DNA of 64,000 nucleotides from Zobellia galactanivorans (GCF_000973105.1 NC_015844.1:1856501-1920500), one strand, 5' to 3'. Shown: positions 35,714-44,630, numbered from the stretch's first letter. Made by a program: numbers and translations. The notes: generated by a model not told the origin, from the sequence alone.

Positions 35714-36223
35714 TTAGGCCACCTCCCTTTCGTACGCAATGAAATTCACGAGTTGGCCGGCTTTGTCGAAAACAGGTTCTGCCTGTATTTGACATGAATA
35801 CGCACTGCCATCTTTCCTATAATTAAGAACAACGGCCTTGAAGGGTTTTTTCCTTTCTATGGCCGTTCTTATTTTTAAAAGGACCTGCCTGTCGGTATCT
35901 TTCCCCTGGAACATCTTAGGGGTTTTCCCTATAATTTCATCGGGTCGATAACCCGTCATTGTATTTATATTGGGAGTCGTATGGACTATACTCAATTGGG
36001 GGTCGGTAATTACGACTACTTGGTCTTCCCCCAAAACCAAATCCTTCAATTTTGAATAGGCCCAGCGATTCATTTCGGCAAACTGGCACAAATCGACCAA
36101 GGCATTACCGGTTTCACACAGTACGCGAACATGAGTCGCATGTACATCCCAAGACAACAAGGGCAAAGGTGCTAAATCTAAAGAGCCGTAATACTTTTTT
36201 GCCGCCTTATCGTACGCTTTCAT
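35714..36223 (-). CDS. PAS-domain protein, LOV-like but lacking the photoactive cysteine
   Basis: A 169-residue protein with one PAS domain (about 62-168) and no output domain. The segment I-I-G-K-T-P-K-M-F-Q-G-K-D-T-D resembles the LOV core G-x-N-C-R-F-L-Q-G-x-x-T-D, but the cysteine that forms the flavin adduct is replaced by Pro. The N-terminal 60 residues are mostly helical. It is divergent from an AraC-type regulator across 160 bases. A flavin- or ligand-binding sensor that signals through a partner is the likeliest role. Confidence 0.75.
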   Translation of the reverse strand: MKAYDKAAKKYYGSLDLAPLPLLSWDVHATHVRVLCETGNALVDLCQFAEMNRWAYSKLKDLVLGEDQVVVITDPQLSIVHTTPNINTMTGYRPDEIIGKTPKMFQGKDTDRQVLLKIRTAIERKKPFKAVVLNYRKDGSAYSCQIQAEPVFDKAGQLVNFIAYEREVA

Positions 36224-36285
36224 TTTTCAAAAGATATAATTACTTCCTTTCTTTACTTAGGACTCAATAGTACAAAAAGCTATTT

Positions 36286-36315
36286 TGTTTAACAAATTAC
36301 AACAAATGTTTAACA
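36286..36315 (+). promoter_or_regulatory. Direct repeat TGTTTAACA, 21-bp spacing, possible AraC operator
   Basis: Perfect 9-bp direct repeats at 36286-36294 and 36307-36315 start exactly 21 bp apart, two helical turns, in the shared upstream region of the PAS gene and the AraC-type gene. This is the arrangement expected for AraC-family half-sites. Confidence 0.45.
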
Positions 36316-36383
36316 CTGGTCGCCTTTCGTAAGTTTTTATCCTATAGACAGACCAAAAGCTAGAATCAATCTATTTACCGTGT

Positions 36384-37232
36384 ATGAAATTCGAGTTCAA
36401 CGATACCAAAATAGGATCGCATTTAGGGTTTACCGATGACATCAAAGCGCATGAAAAGCAATTTTCGGTAAAATCGGGGAACATTTATATGCTGTGGAAT
36501 AGAAATCAAGCCTCCCTTGAACTCCATGTTGACGGCATACCTGTAGAGCTATTGCCCAATCAATTGGTCACCACCACATACCTGCAACATGTTTCCTATG
36601 AAAAAACGGAATTACCTTTGACCGCCTTTCATTTTAATCGGGAATTTTACTGCATCAATGACCATGACCACGAAGTGTCTTGCAACGGCATACTATTTTT
36701 CGGCACCCAAGACCTTCCCATAATTTCCATTCCCAAAGAACAAAAACGAAAATTCGACACCCTATACGAGGTGTTTCAAGATGAGTTTTCCACCCCTGAC
36801 GCCATACAGGGCGATATGCTTCAAATGCTTTTAAAACGATTGATCATTATTTGTACGCGCTTGGCCAAAGAGCAACTTATCGTAAAGAAGCTGAACAACG
36901 ACCAAGTAGAAATTATAAGAAAGTTCAACGTATTGGTAGATACCCATTACAAGACCAAAAGAAAGGTAAGCGATTATGCCGAACTTCTTTTTAAGAGTCC
37001 GAAAACGCTGTCGAACCTCTTTTCCATATACAATCAAAAATCGCCACAACAAATTATTCTTGAACGCCTGGCCCTTGAAGCAAAGCGATTGATCCATTTT
37101 ACCGACAAGCAAAACCAAGAAATAGCCTATGACCTTGGTTTTAACGACCCGGCCCATTTTAGTCGGTTTTTCAAGAAAATGACGGGATGTTCCCCCTCAC
37201 AATACCGAGAAACACCAGAAATAGCCCTGTAA
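36384..37232 (+). CDS. AraC-family transcriptional regulator
   Basis: A 282-residue protein. The C-terminal about 95 residues form the double helix-turn-helix domain, ending in I-A-Y-D-L-G-F-N-D-P-A-H-F-S-R-F-F-K-K and S-P-S-Q-Y-R, the AraC signature. The N-terminal part is a degenerate cupin-like sensor (G-N-I-Y-M-L-W-N, P-N-Q-L-V-T-T-T). The genes downstream on the same strand (small ORF, AhpD-like protein, cupredoxin) are probable targets, suggesting a redox or metal signal. Inference only. Confidence 0.9.
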   Translation: MKFEFNDTKIGSHLGFTDDIKAHEKQFSVKSGNIYMLWNRNQASLELHVDGIPVELLPNQLVTTTYLQHVSYEKTELPLTAFHFNREFYCINDHDHEVSCNGILFFGTQDLPIISIPKEQKRKFDTLYEVFQDEFSTPDAIQGDMLQMLLKRLIIICTRLAKEQLIVKKLNNDQVEIIRKFNVLVDTHYKTKRKVSDYAELLFKSPKTLSNLFSIYNQKSPQQIILERLALEAKRLIHFTDKQNQEIAYDLGFNDPAHFSRFFKKMTGCSPSQYRETPEIAL

Positions 37233-37323
37233 AGGGAAATTTGTACAAGCGGTCGGGCAATCGCTCCTAACACCTGCCCCTCTTTCATTCGCATCTTTGC
37301 CTTGTAATTAAAAACAACGCAAG

Positions 37324-37476
37324 ATGAAACTAAAACATATATCACTTTTTAACCTTATCGAGATTTTCTCTCGGCCCACTAGACAACTACAAACCGTAGA
37401 TGTGCAAACCCATTGTGAGCAAAAACAACATCACGATTTTTATTGTGATGCCGAAAGACCCTACATAAAATATTAA
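37324..37476 (+). CDS. Small ORF of 50 codons with a Cys-His-His-Cys cluster
   Basis: ATG 37324 to TAA 37476 encodes 50 residues. The middle holds C-E-Q-K-Q-H-H-D-F-Y-C, a C-x4-H-H-x3-C spacing that could bind a metal. I do not recognise it. It lies between an AraC regulator and an AhpD-like gene, 76 bases before the latter, with matching base composition. Homologues in other genomes are needed to confirm it. Confidence 0.45.
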   Translation: MKLKHISLFNLIEIFSRPTRQLQTVDVQTHCEQKQHHDFYCDAERPYIKY

Positions 37477-37552
37477 AACAACATCGTATTAACAGTCATT
37501 GCCCGTAGCGAAAAAACAACAGTTCGGGCATATGATATAACTGTCACAAATT

Positions 37553-38101
37553 ATGAGCAAATTTAACGTACCCACAAGAGAAGAAGTAAGTTCAAACAAC
37601 CAAGCCATATTCGATAATCTAGAAAAAGCGGTAGGCTTTGTACCTAATCTTTATGCCACTTATGCCTATTCGGAAAACGCTTTGGCCAATTACCTGGCAT
37701 TGAGCAGTGCCAAGACTTCCTTGACCGCCAAGCAAAAAGAAGTGGTAAACCTAGCCGTAAGCCAGGTGAACGATTGTAGTTACTGTCTTGCAGCACACAC
37801 CGCAATCGGAAAAATGAACGGCTTCAGTGATTCGGAAATTCTTGAACTTAGGGCCGGAAAAGCTTCTTTTGACCATAAACTCGACGCCTTGGCCAATTTT
37901 GCCAAAGACGTCACGGAAAACCGAGGTGCAGCCGATGGGGCCGTAGTTGAAAAGTTCTTAAATGCAGGATGGACGAAAGAGAACCTAGTAGACACCATAG
38001 TATTGGTGGGCGACAAAACCATCTCTAACTATCTGCACAAAACCACCGATGTTCCCGTAGACTTTCCCGTAGCCGCACCCTTAGAGGCCGTAGAAGCTTA
38101 A
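37553..38101 (+). CDS. AhpD-like/carboxymuconolactone decarboxylase family protein
   Basis: A 182-residue all-alpha protein with the AhpD active site: Cys75 and Cys78 in N-D-C-S-Y-C-L-A-A-H and His82. The CxxC-H set gives peroxidase or disulfide-reductant activity in AhpD; decarboxylation is unlikely because those enzymes lack the CxxC. It probably forms oligomers and protects against peroxides. Between an AraC regulator and an exported cupredoxin. Confidence 0.85.
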   Translation: MSKFNVPTREEVSSNNQAIFDNLEKAVGFVPNLYATYAYSENALANYLALSSAKTSLTAKQKEVVNLAVSQVNDCSYCLAAHTAIGKMNGFSDSEILELRAGKASFDHKLDALANFAKDVTENRGAADGAVVEKFLNAGWTKENLVDTIVLVGDKTISNYLHKTTDVPVDFPVAAPLEAVEA

Positions 38102-38214
38102 AAACAAGCCCTAGGCAATACCATATCACCTAGGGCCTCCTATGATATTTGATTTACACATTTTTTACAAGCAACCGTCTTTTTAAAACAAACAAAGGAC
38201 AAAAATTAAAAATT

Positions 38215-38604
38215 ATGAAAAATATAATAACAGCAGTAGTATTGGTTTTTACCCTAGCATTTTCAGCAAATGCCCAAAATGAAATGAGCAAAAAAGAGGT
38301 CAAGACAATTGCCTTGGAACAAACTCCAGGGGAGTTTACCCAAAAGCAACTTACGGTTAGCCCGGGGACTTATATCTTTGAAATTGCCAACAAAGATGTT
38401 GGACACGATGTCGGTTTTGTTTTGGTTAAAAAGGGCGAAGATATCAGCAAGCCGGAAAACCATATTCAAACCGCTTATGTTACCGAAGTGGTAGCTACCG
38501 GAAAAACCCAATTGTCTAAACCCACAGTTTTGGAAGCCGGGGAGTATGTGTATTTCTGTCCCATGAACCCAACCGCTACCGACAATACTATTCTTGTTAA
38601 GTAA
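38215..38604 (+). CDS. Exported cupredoxin-domain protein
   Basis: 129 residues from ATG 38215, which begins a clear signal peptide (M-K-N-I-I-T-A-V-V-L-V-F-T-L-A-F-S-A-N-A). The mature part is a plastocyanin-like sandwich with candidate copper ligands His in G-H-D-V-G-F and Cys and Met in Y-F-C-P-M-N-P. An upstream in-frame TTG at 38149 would spoil the signal peptide. It is probably a periplasmic electron carrier or copper-binding protein linked to the AhpD-like gene 113 bases upstream. Confidence 0.8.
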   Translation: MKNIITAVVLVFTLAFSANAQNEMSKKEVKTIALEQTPGEFTQKQLTVSPGTYIFEIANKDVGHDVGFVLVKKGEDISKPENHIQTAYVTEVVATGKTQLSKPTVLEAGEYVYFCPMNPTATDNTILVK

Positions 38605-38625
38605 TTTGCGGAACATCAGGGGGTT

Positions 38626-38862
38626 CTACGAACTTATAAGTATAAAAAAGGGAGCCTGAACGGGTTCCCTTTTCCCATGTATAACGCTACCAACTAAGTG
38701 ATTGTCATCAAATTTGATCACTTTGGCCCGGGCATTATTGTTTTCTTCATCATCATCAAGGGCCATATCTCCATTTTCGATTTTACACCCTATAAAAAAG
38801 GTGCATATTAACAGAAAAACAAGGCATCCTAGTTTAGAAAGTGTTAGCTTGAGAAAGCCGGA
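38626..38862 (-). pseudogene. Lipoprotein-like frame without a start codon
   Basis: An open frame of 78 codons on the minus strand reads a convincing lipoprotein signal (L-G-C-L-V-F-L-L-I-C-T-F-F-I-G-C), then an acidic stretch D-D-D-E-E-N-N-N and a short tail. No ATG, GTG or TTG precedes the signal in frame; a stop closes the frame at 38863-38865. The tail runs through the terminator hairpin. It looks like a decayed or 5'-truncated lipoprotein gene; use of a rare start codon is the alternative. Confidence 0.35.
38644..38672 (+). terminator. Terminator after the cupredoxin gene
   Basis: AAGGGAGCC and GGGTTCCCTT pair around a short loop with flanking A- and T-runs, 40 bases after the stop. The T-run is longer on the minus strand, so it may work in both directions. 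Confidence 0.6.
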
Positions 38863-39043
38863 TTATTGTATTGAATTATATTCGCAAACCCTTATAGACA
38901 ATATGGCACCATACGTCGAATAGTTAAAAATTGTTAAACTTGACCACCTATCTTGCCACAATGCAATTTTTGGAATTATTTATGAGTTCAAATGATGCTT
39001 AAATCCCGTGGATTAGTAGTTTAGCCCTCTAAAAAAAATTATT

Positions 39044-39502
39044 GTGATTATAGATTTTATCATTGCCATATTATGGAGCCTTTCCCCCTTTGGGGAAGCC
39101 AAGGTAGGTATACCCTATGGGTTGCTCAATGGTCTTAATATCTATCTCGTATTTCTTTTTTGTTTTGCCGCCAATGTGCTTGTATTTCCGTTAATGCTCT
39201 TCTTTCTTGAGAAGATCAACCGCTATTTTTTGCGTTGGGGCTTTTATAAGAAATCGGCCATATTCGTTGCACGAAAGGCCAAGACCGGTTCGGGCGACAA
39301 AATAAAACGTTACGGCTTTTGGGGCCTTATATTTTTTGTGATGATTCCTATGCCCGGTACAGGCGTATATGCCGGAAGTATTGCCTCATACCTCTTTAAA
39401 ATCGAGAAAACGAAAGCCTTTTGGGCCAATACCATAGGTATTTTTCTTTCTTCGGTAATCGTTTGGTCGGCCACCTTGGCATCAATGAAGGGCATGGGCT
39501 AG
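39044..39502 (+). CDS. Small integral membrane protein, putative small multidrug export family (COG2426)
   Basis: 152 residues from a GTG start with about four membrane helices. Motifs P-F-G-E-A-K-V-G-I-P-Y-G and M-I-P-M-P-G-T-G-V-Y-A-G, with Pro and Gly in the membrane, match the family annotated as small multi-drug export proteins. The transport role is not well established. Stands alone, 23 bases from the convergent gene. Confidence 0.75.
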   Translation: MIIDFIIAILWSLSPFGEAKVGIPYGLLNGLNIYLVFLFCFAANVLVFPLMLFFLEKINRYFLRWGFYKKSAIFVARKAKTGSGDKIKRYGFWGLIFFVMIPMPGTGVYAGSIASYLFKIEKTKAFWANTIGIFLSSVIVWSATLASMKGMG

Positions 39503-39525
39503 CATTTCCCTTATTCGTGCCGTGA

Positions 39526-39975
39526 TTATTTTATATCTACAATCTTTAGGTCTTGCCCGTTAAAAACCACGGCATCCCCGATTTGTTTTCCGAAAAGCAA
39601 TTTAGCGATCGGCGTAGCCGCAGAAATACAATAGACGCTTTTTTGCCGGGTTTTAAACTCCCCTGCGGAAATCGCCAAAAAGTAATCGGCCCTTGCCGTG
39701 ACCACCCAACTGCCTAGGCCGACGGTGGCGGTATTCCCGTCTTTGGGAACTTTAGACATTACCTGCTTCATTTTTTCGGCTTCCGCCAGCTGCTGCCCGA
39801 GTTTTTCACGTTCCAGCTGCAACATGGCACGCCCTGTTTCATGCTTGTCTCCCGCACTACTTTTGGTTTCTGAGGTCAACGACGTTTGAATGTCTTCAAT
39901 GTTTTTTTGGATCCTAGCGATACGCTCGGCTACGAAAGTGCTACAAAACCGGTAGAGTTCTTCTTTGCTTATCAT
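39526..39975 (-). CDS. GreA/GreB-like transcription elongation factor
   Basis: 149 residues: an N-terminal alpha-helical coiled coil (about 15-80) and a C-terminal GreA/GreB FKBP-like domain (about 85-149, P-I-A-K-L-L-F-G-K-Q-I-G-D-A-V). Homologues are sometimes mislabelled 3-oxoacyl-ACP synthase. A GreA-like factor would stimulate RNA cleavage by backtracked polymerase, but the acidic tip residues of the coiled coil are not obviously conserved. Followed 5 bases upstream by ilvD/edd. Confidence 0.75.
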   Translation of the reverse strand: MISKEELYRFCSTFVAERIARIQKNIEDIQTSLTSETKSSAGDKHETGRAMLQLEREKLGQQLAEAEKMKQVMSKVPKDGNTATVGLGSWVVTARADYFLAISAGEFKTRQKSVYCISAATPIAKLLFGKQIGDAVVFNGQDLKIVDIK

Positions 39976-39980
39976 ATGGC

Positions 39981-41702
39981 TTAATGTAAATCCCTATCCA
40001 CCTTAGACCCCGAACCACCGACCAAGAAGTCTAGGTCGGCCCCTTTGTGCGCCTGCTCCACATGGTCTATGTACATTTTTACATAGCCCCTATCCGCCAA
40101 GGGTTCGGGCGCTTTCCAAGCCGCCTTACGTTTTGCCAATTCCTCCCCTGAAATGTCTAAATGAAGCTTTCTGTTCTCGACATCGAGTGTGATCCAATCG
40201 CCATTTTGCACCAAAGCCAGTGTACCGCCCACGGTAGATTCAGGGGAAACGTGTAGAATAACGGTTCCTGCCGCCGTTCCGCTCATCCTCCCATCGGAAA
40301 TACGCACCATATCGGTAACCCCTTGCATCAATAGTTTTTTTGGAAGGTCTACGTTACCCACTTCGGGCATACCGGGATAACCTTTTGGCCCCACACCTTT
40401 TAATACGATAACGCTGTTTTTGTCAATATCAAGATCAGGGTCGTCTATTCGGGTATGGTAGTCTTCCATACTCTCAAAAACCACGGCCCTACCCGAATGC
40501 TTCATCAATTCCTTTGAGGCCGCCGATGGTTTTATGACCGCACCATCTTCGCACAGGTTCCCCTTGAGTACGGCTATGCCCGCTTCTTGCTGAAAGGGTT
40601 TTTCCATGGTCCCGATCACATCGTCATCATAGCAGACGGCCTGGGTATAGTTTTCGGTAATATACTTTCCGTTTACGGTCAATGCATCGGCATGTAATTT
40701 TTTACTTAGTTCCTTCAACACTACGGAAATTCCGCCCGCATAAAAGAAGTCTTCCATTAAGTGCTTCCCTGAAGGTTTCATATTGACCAAAAGGGGAACC
40801 TTACTTCCCAAGGTATCGAAATCCTCAAGGTTTAAGTCCACCCCAATCCGTCCCGCTATGGCCGTCAAATGGATAATGAGGTTAGTAGACCCGCCGACCG
40901 CGGCATTGGTCACTATGGCATTTTCGAAGGCTTGTCGGGTCAATATTTTAGACAAGGTCAAATCTTCTTTTACCATCTCTACGATTCGCCTTCCCGAGAG
41001 CTGGGCAAACAACTTTTTTCTCGAATCGGCAGCGGGAATGGACGAAAACCCGGGTAAGGTCAACCCTAAGGCTTCCACCATAGTAGCCATAGTAGAGGCC
41101 GTTCCCATCGTATTACAATGCCCGATACTCCGTGCCACACAGACTTCCGCCTCCGTAAAATCATCATCGGTAAAACCATCTACACTGCGTTTTTCCTTGA
41201 TCATCCAATTCATACTTCCCGACCCCATTTTCTCACCGCGAAACCTTCCGCTGAGCATGGGTCCGCCAGGTACGACAATAGTAGGCAGGTCAACGCTACA
41301 GGCCCCCATTACGGTACTGGGCGTGGTTTTATCGCAGCCCGTCAATAGAACGATGCCATCAAGCGGATTGGCGCGTATCGATTCTTCGGTATCCATACTG
41401 GCCAAGTTACGGAACAGCATTGAGGTTGGCCTCATAATGGTTTCGCCCAAAGACATGACCGGAAACTCCATAGGAAAACCGCCGGCTTCCAAAATTCCCC
41501 TTTTGACCACTTCGGCAAAATCGCGCAGATGTCCGTTACAAGGAGTGAGTTCAGACCAGGTATTACAGATGCCTATTACGGGTTTGTCTTTAAAATAATC
41601 GTCGGGATAACCTTGGTTTCTTAACCATGAGCGATGTACGAAGCCCATTTTGTCCTTTCCGCCAAACCATTCACTACTGCGGAGGTGTTTCTTGTCTTTC
41701 AT
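39981..41702 (-). CDS. IlvD/Edd-family dehydratase, sugar-acid type (arabinonate/xylonate dehydratase-like)
   Basis: A 573-residue iron-sulfur dehydratase. Candidate [2Fe-2S] ligands are Cys55 (L-T-P-C-N), Cys123 (G-C-D-K-T-T-P) and Cys195 (G-H-C-N-T-M-G). The N-terminal S-S-E-W-F-G-G and H-R-S-W-L-R-N-Q-G motifs and the length match the L-arabinonate/D-xylonate group more than biosynthetic IlvD; recalled family knowledge. It converts an aldonic acid to a 2-keto-3-deoxy acid. No valine pathway genes are nearby, supporting a catabolic role. Confidence 0.85.
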   Translation of the reverse strand: MKDKKHLRSSEWFGGKDKMGFVHRSWLRNQGYPDDYFKDKPVIGICNTWSELTPCNGHLRDFAEVVKRGILEAGGFPMEFPVMSLGETIMRPTSMLFRNLASMDTEESIRANPLDGIVLLTGCDKTTPSTVMGACSVDLPTIVVPGGPMLSGRFRGEKMGSGSMNWMIKEKRSVDGFTDDDFTEAEVCVARSIGHCNTMGTASTMATMVEALGLTLPGFSSIPAADSRKKLFAQLSGRRIVEMVKEDLTLSKILTRQAFENAIVTNAAVGGSTNLIIHLTAIAGRIGVDLNLEDFDTLGSKVPLLVNMKPSGKHLMEDFFYAGGISVVLKELSKKLHADALTVNGKYITENYTQAVCYDDDVIGTMEKPFQQEAGIAVLKGNLCEDGAVIKPSAASKELMKHSGRAVVFESMEDYHTRIDDPDLDIDKNSVIVLKGVGPKGYPGMPEVGNVDLPKKLLMQGVTDMVRISDGRMSGTAAGTVILHVSPESTVGGTLALVQNGDWITLDVENRKLHLDISGEELAKRKAAWKAPEPLADRGYVKMYIDHVEQAHKGADLDFLVGGSGSKVDRDLH

Positions 41703-41828
41703 AAATCAAGGAGAAATTACTTGGAAGTAGTTAAAGTAGCAATTCTAACCATGTTGACAAAACGAAAAACCAATTCCCTAGAAAAAGACATTTTTTCGGT
41801 TTTAAAGACGGTTCTTTTGGGTAACGGC

Positions 41829-42944
41829 CTATTGGGTCAAGTCGGCCAACTCTGCCCCTACGGCGCTTCCTATGGCTATTCCCATCCCTCCCAAACGCAG
41901 TCCGCAATAAACATGGTCGGAAATCGCTTTAACAATCGGTTTCTTCTGTGGCCCCGTGCCCATGATCCCGCTCCACCTTTGGGCAACCTTATGGGGTGTA
42001 TCGGGCAAGATGACTTCTTTAAGCAGCATTTCCAGACGTTCTTGAATGCGTGGCGTACAAGCGAACCGGTCGGTTTCCTCACCTTTTAGGTCGAGATTCC
42101 TTCCTCCCCCGAACAAAATACGGTCATCGATATTCCTGAAATAATAATAGCCCTCATCGAAATGAAAAGTCCCCTTAATATGAAGACCGGCGATAGGCTC
42201 GGTAATCAATACTTGTGCCCTGGCCGGTTGAACTTCCTCGTTCAACAATTGGGCGGCAAAACCATTGGTGGCAATAAACAACTTACGGGTTACAAACTCA
42301 AACCTGTCGGTCTTTACGTGCACGCCCGATGCTTTTCCCGAGAAATCCTCTACGGTGATGGAGTTCAATTGGAGAACCCCTGCCGCCTGTACCAAGCGCA
42401 ATAGTCCGTTCATCATTTTACCGGTGTGCAATTGCCCTTCGAAGCTATTGGTAATGTATTTTTTCTTCACTTTATGGAAGCCGAACGTATTGGGCCCCAA
42501 GTGAAAGGCATCGGCCCCATAGACCGATTGCAAGAGTTTGTTGATTTCAGGAAGCCGTTCCGCACAGTCGAGATAGAGCGCATCGGCCGAATCGAGAAAC
42601 AGTTCATGTCCGCCGTTCACTTGAAAATCGATACTTTGATCCCCGAGTTTCTTTCGGAGCAAGCCTATGCCTTTCCAACGTTGGGCCACGAGGTCTATCA
42701 CCTCTTGTTCGCTGTGGCTCCCCAAATCGGCCATAACCTCGGAAATACTCCCGAAACAGGCAAAACCGGCATTTTTGGTGCTGGCCCCTTGGGGCAAAAA
42801 GCCTTTTTCCAAAATCAATATTTTCGCTTTTGGAAATCGCTCACGAAGTCGCAGGGCACAGTTAAGCCCTACGATACCACTGCCAACAATGGTAAAGTCG
42901 ATATCGGTCAACCAGGTGTTATACTCCCAATAACTTAGTTTCAA
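41829..42944 (-). CDS. FAD-dependent oxidoreductase of the DAO (glycine/D-amino acid oxidase) family
   Basis: A 371-residue flavoprotein with the Rossmann motif V-G-S-G-I-V-G-L-N-C-A (about 20-30) and the acidic residue in I-L-E-K-G binding FAD. The C-terminal R-W-S-G-I-M-G and G-L-R-L-G-G-M-G-I belong to the same fold. It oxidises a secondary or D-amine with FAD; the substrate is unknown. The 126 bases to the dehydratase contain nothing recognisable. Confidence 0.85.
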   Translation of the reverse strand: MKLSYWEYNTWLTDIDFTIVGSGIVGLNCALRLRERFPKAKILILEKGFLPQGASTKNAGFACFGSISEVMADLGSHSEQEVIDLVAQRWKGIGLLRKKLGDQSIDFQVNGGHELFLDSADALYLDCAERLPEINKLLQSVYGADAFHLGPNTFGFHKVKKKYITNSFEGQLHTGKMMNGLLRLVQAAGVLQLNSITVEDFSGKASGVHVKTDRFEFVTRKLFIATNGFAAQLLNEEVQPARAQVLITEPIAGLHIKGTFHFDEGYYYFRNIDDRILFGGGRNLDLKGEETDRFACTPRIQERLEMLLKEVILPDTPHKVAQRWSGIMGTGPQKKPIVKAISDHVYCGLRLGGMGIAIGSAVGAELADLTQ

Positions 42945-43053
42945 GACAGTTAAGATTAGTTACAAAATTACTTGGTTTTTAAATAGCTTATTTAGCGCAC
43001 GCCATCGAAATATATAGACCATAGCTTCGTTAAAATATTCTAAAAATAAACAT

Positions 43054-44613
43054 ATGCTCAAATTTGTTCCCCTAAAGTACCCAAAGAAAAATAAAGTGTT
43101 CACACTTTTATTGATAGCGGTGCTTGCCCTCTCTTCGTGTTCAAAAGACGAAAACGGCAACCTTTCTCCAAAAGATTTTGAACTAAGCCTAGGCGAAGTT
43201 TCGGCCACTACGGCCGAAATAAATTGGACCACCGCCATAGACCCTGAAGGAAGTGTTGTATCCTATGCGCTTTACCTGAACAATTCTTCAATTGTAGAAG
43301 GGCTTAGCACAAACAGTTACAACCTAACGGGACTCGAAAGCAAGACCAACTACGAAGTGAAACTCATCGCAACCGACCCAGAAGGCAACCGCAATGAGAA
43401 AAAATTGAACTTCAACACCACGGACAAGGCCAAGGTAGATGCCAACCTAAACATTACCTTAGATTATGCAAAATATACCAATGCAAAAATTTCATGGTCT
43501 TATACTTCCAGTAATTCAGGGGAAATCAAGTACGACCTCTATTTTATGGACGAACTACGCGAAAGCGATTTAACCTATAAAAAATACGAATTTTTCGTGC
43601 TGGAAAACGATACCGAATATCAGGGTAAGATAGTGGCCAAGCAAGACGGAAAGGAATTAGGAGTGAAAGAGTTTCAATTTAAGACGCTCTACAACGCACC
43701 TCCGACAGCTTTTGACATAACCCTTTTGGAAACCACCTTTTATTCATTTCTAATAGACGTGGGCGAATCGGAAGACCCTGATAACGATGGTAGTTTAAAA
43801 TATGAACTATTTATAGATGATGTGAATGCTACCGAAGAGAAGTATGGAGGAACGGTAACCATAGGAAGCGGTGGCGCCAGACAAAATGGTCTACAGGCCA
43901 ACACCACTTACAAGGTACAAGTAAGGGCTACTGACCGCAAAGGAGGCAGAACCTTTAGTAATACCTTGGAAATAAGCACTGATCCCGCTCCCCCGGCTAC
44001 CTTTACCATAGAGCAAGAGACCAATGAACCAAAACGTATATTCACCATACCAAATCTATACGACAAGGGTGGATTGAATGAGGTAAACTTTTACTTAGAC
44101 GGTGAAAAGTTTACTGGGGCATTCGGTATAAATCAGGATGGTTCAATTACCTATAATTTTGATTCAGAAGATGTACCAGAAACCAATAAAACGTACAATT
44201 TACAGTTTGAACTTGGCTGGGATACCGATTGGAATGGAACCATGTACTACTCAAAAAGCGATAATGAAAATCTTCAAGTACGCGTAACCGAGTACAGTCC
44301 TACTACTGCCAACATTGAGAGTGTTGTACTTTATGGACCGGAACACGAAACAACACCCTTACAATTTGTTGTAAAGTTTGAAAACAATTTAATAAGTGAG
44401 GCGGAAGATTACGACATATACCAATTGAAGATTGGAGGTATTGAGATAAAGAACTACTTCGTAAATCAAATTGGTGGTGCAAATGAAGTAAGCTTGAGCG
44501 GTAGTGTAACCCTTGAGCAATATAATAAGATTATTGCGAGTCCCGACTTTACAAGAGTAGTTACATTTGATGCAGATGGTTACCGCTCCCTTAAAAGATT
44601 TTACCACTTTTAA
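43054..44613 (+). CDS. Fibronectin type III-like surface lipoprotein
   Basis: 519 residues. A lipobox L-A-L-S-S-C lies after an unusually long charged N-region; the likely acylated Cys is near residue 29. At least three Fn3-like beta-sandwiches follow (about 38-120, 128-208 and 212-310; repeated T-x-Y-x-V-x-L-I-A-T-D motifs), then a C-terminal part without a clear match. Probably a surface-exposed adhesin or binding protein. Not linked to an obvious operon. Confidence 0.8.
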   Translation: MLKFVPLKYPKKNKVFTLLLIAVLALSSCSKDENGNLSPKDFELSLGEVSATTAEINWTTAIDPEGSVVSYALYLNNSSIVEGLSTNSYNLTGLESKTNYEVKLIATDPEGNRNEKKLNFNTTDKAKVDANLNITLDYAKYTNAKISWSYTSSNSGEIKYDLYFMDELRESDLTYKKYEFFVLENDTEYQGKIVAKQDGKELGVKEFQFKTLYNAPPTAFDITLLETTFYSFLIDVGESEDPDNDGSLKYELFIDDVNATEEKYGGTVTIGSGGARQNGLQANTTYKVQVRATDRKGGRTFSNTLEISTDPAPPATFTIEQETNEPKRIFTIPNLYDKGGLNEVNFYLDGEKFTGAFGINQDGSITYNFDSEDVPETNKTYNLQFELGWDTDWNGTMYYSKSDNENLQVRVTEYSPTTANIESVVLYGPEHETTPLQFVVKFENNLISEAEDYDIYQLKIGGIEIKNYFVNQIGGANEVSLSGSVTLEQYNKIIASPDFTRVVTFDADGYRSLKRFYHF

Positions 44614-44630
44614 TTAAAGGATAAAACCAA

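Larger units (their letters stand above)
38605..39043. other. Gene-poor stretch between the cupredoxin and small membrane protein genes
   Basis: 439 bases. It contains a bidirectional terminator-like hairpin (38644-38672), a minus-strand lipoprotein-like frame without a start codon (38626-38862), and an AT-rich leader before 39044. No other support for coding. Confidence 0.6.

Noticed and set aside
38108-38136. Hairpin after the AhpD-like gene as a terminator
   Set aside because: The GCCCTAGG/CCTAGGGC stem has no T-run; at most it stabilises the mRNA.
38702-38923. 73-residue plus-strand ORF
   Set aside because: It starts at TTG, has low-complexity serine runs and is antisense to the lipoprotein-like frame. 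No family features.
40783-41598. 271-residue plus-strand ORF
   Set aside because: Antisense to the IlvD/Edd dehydratase and without family motifs.
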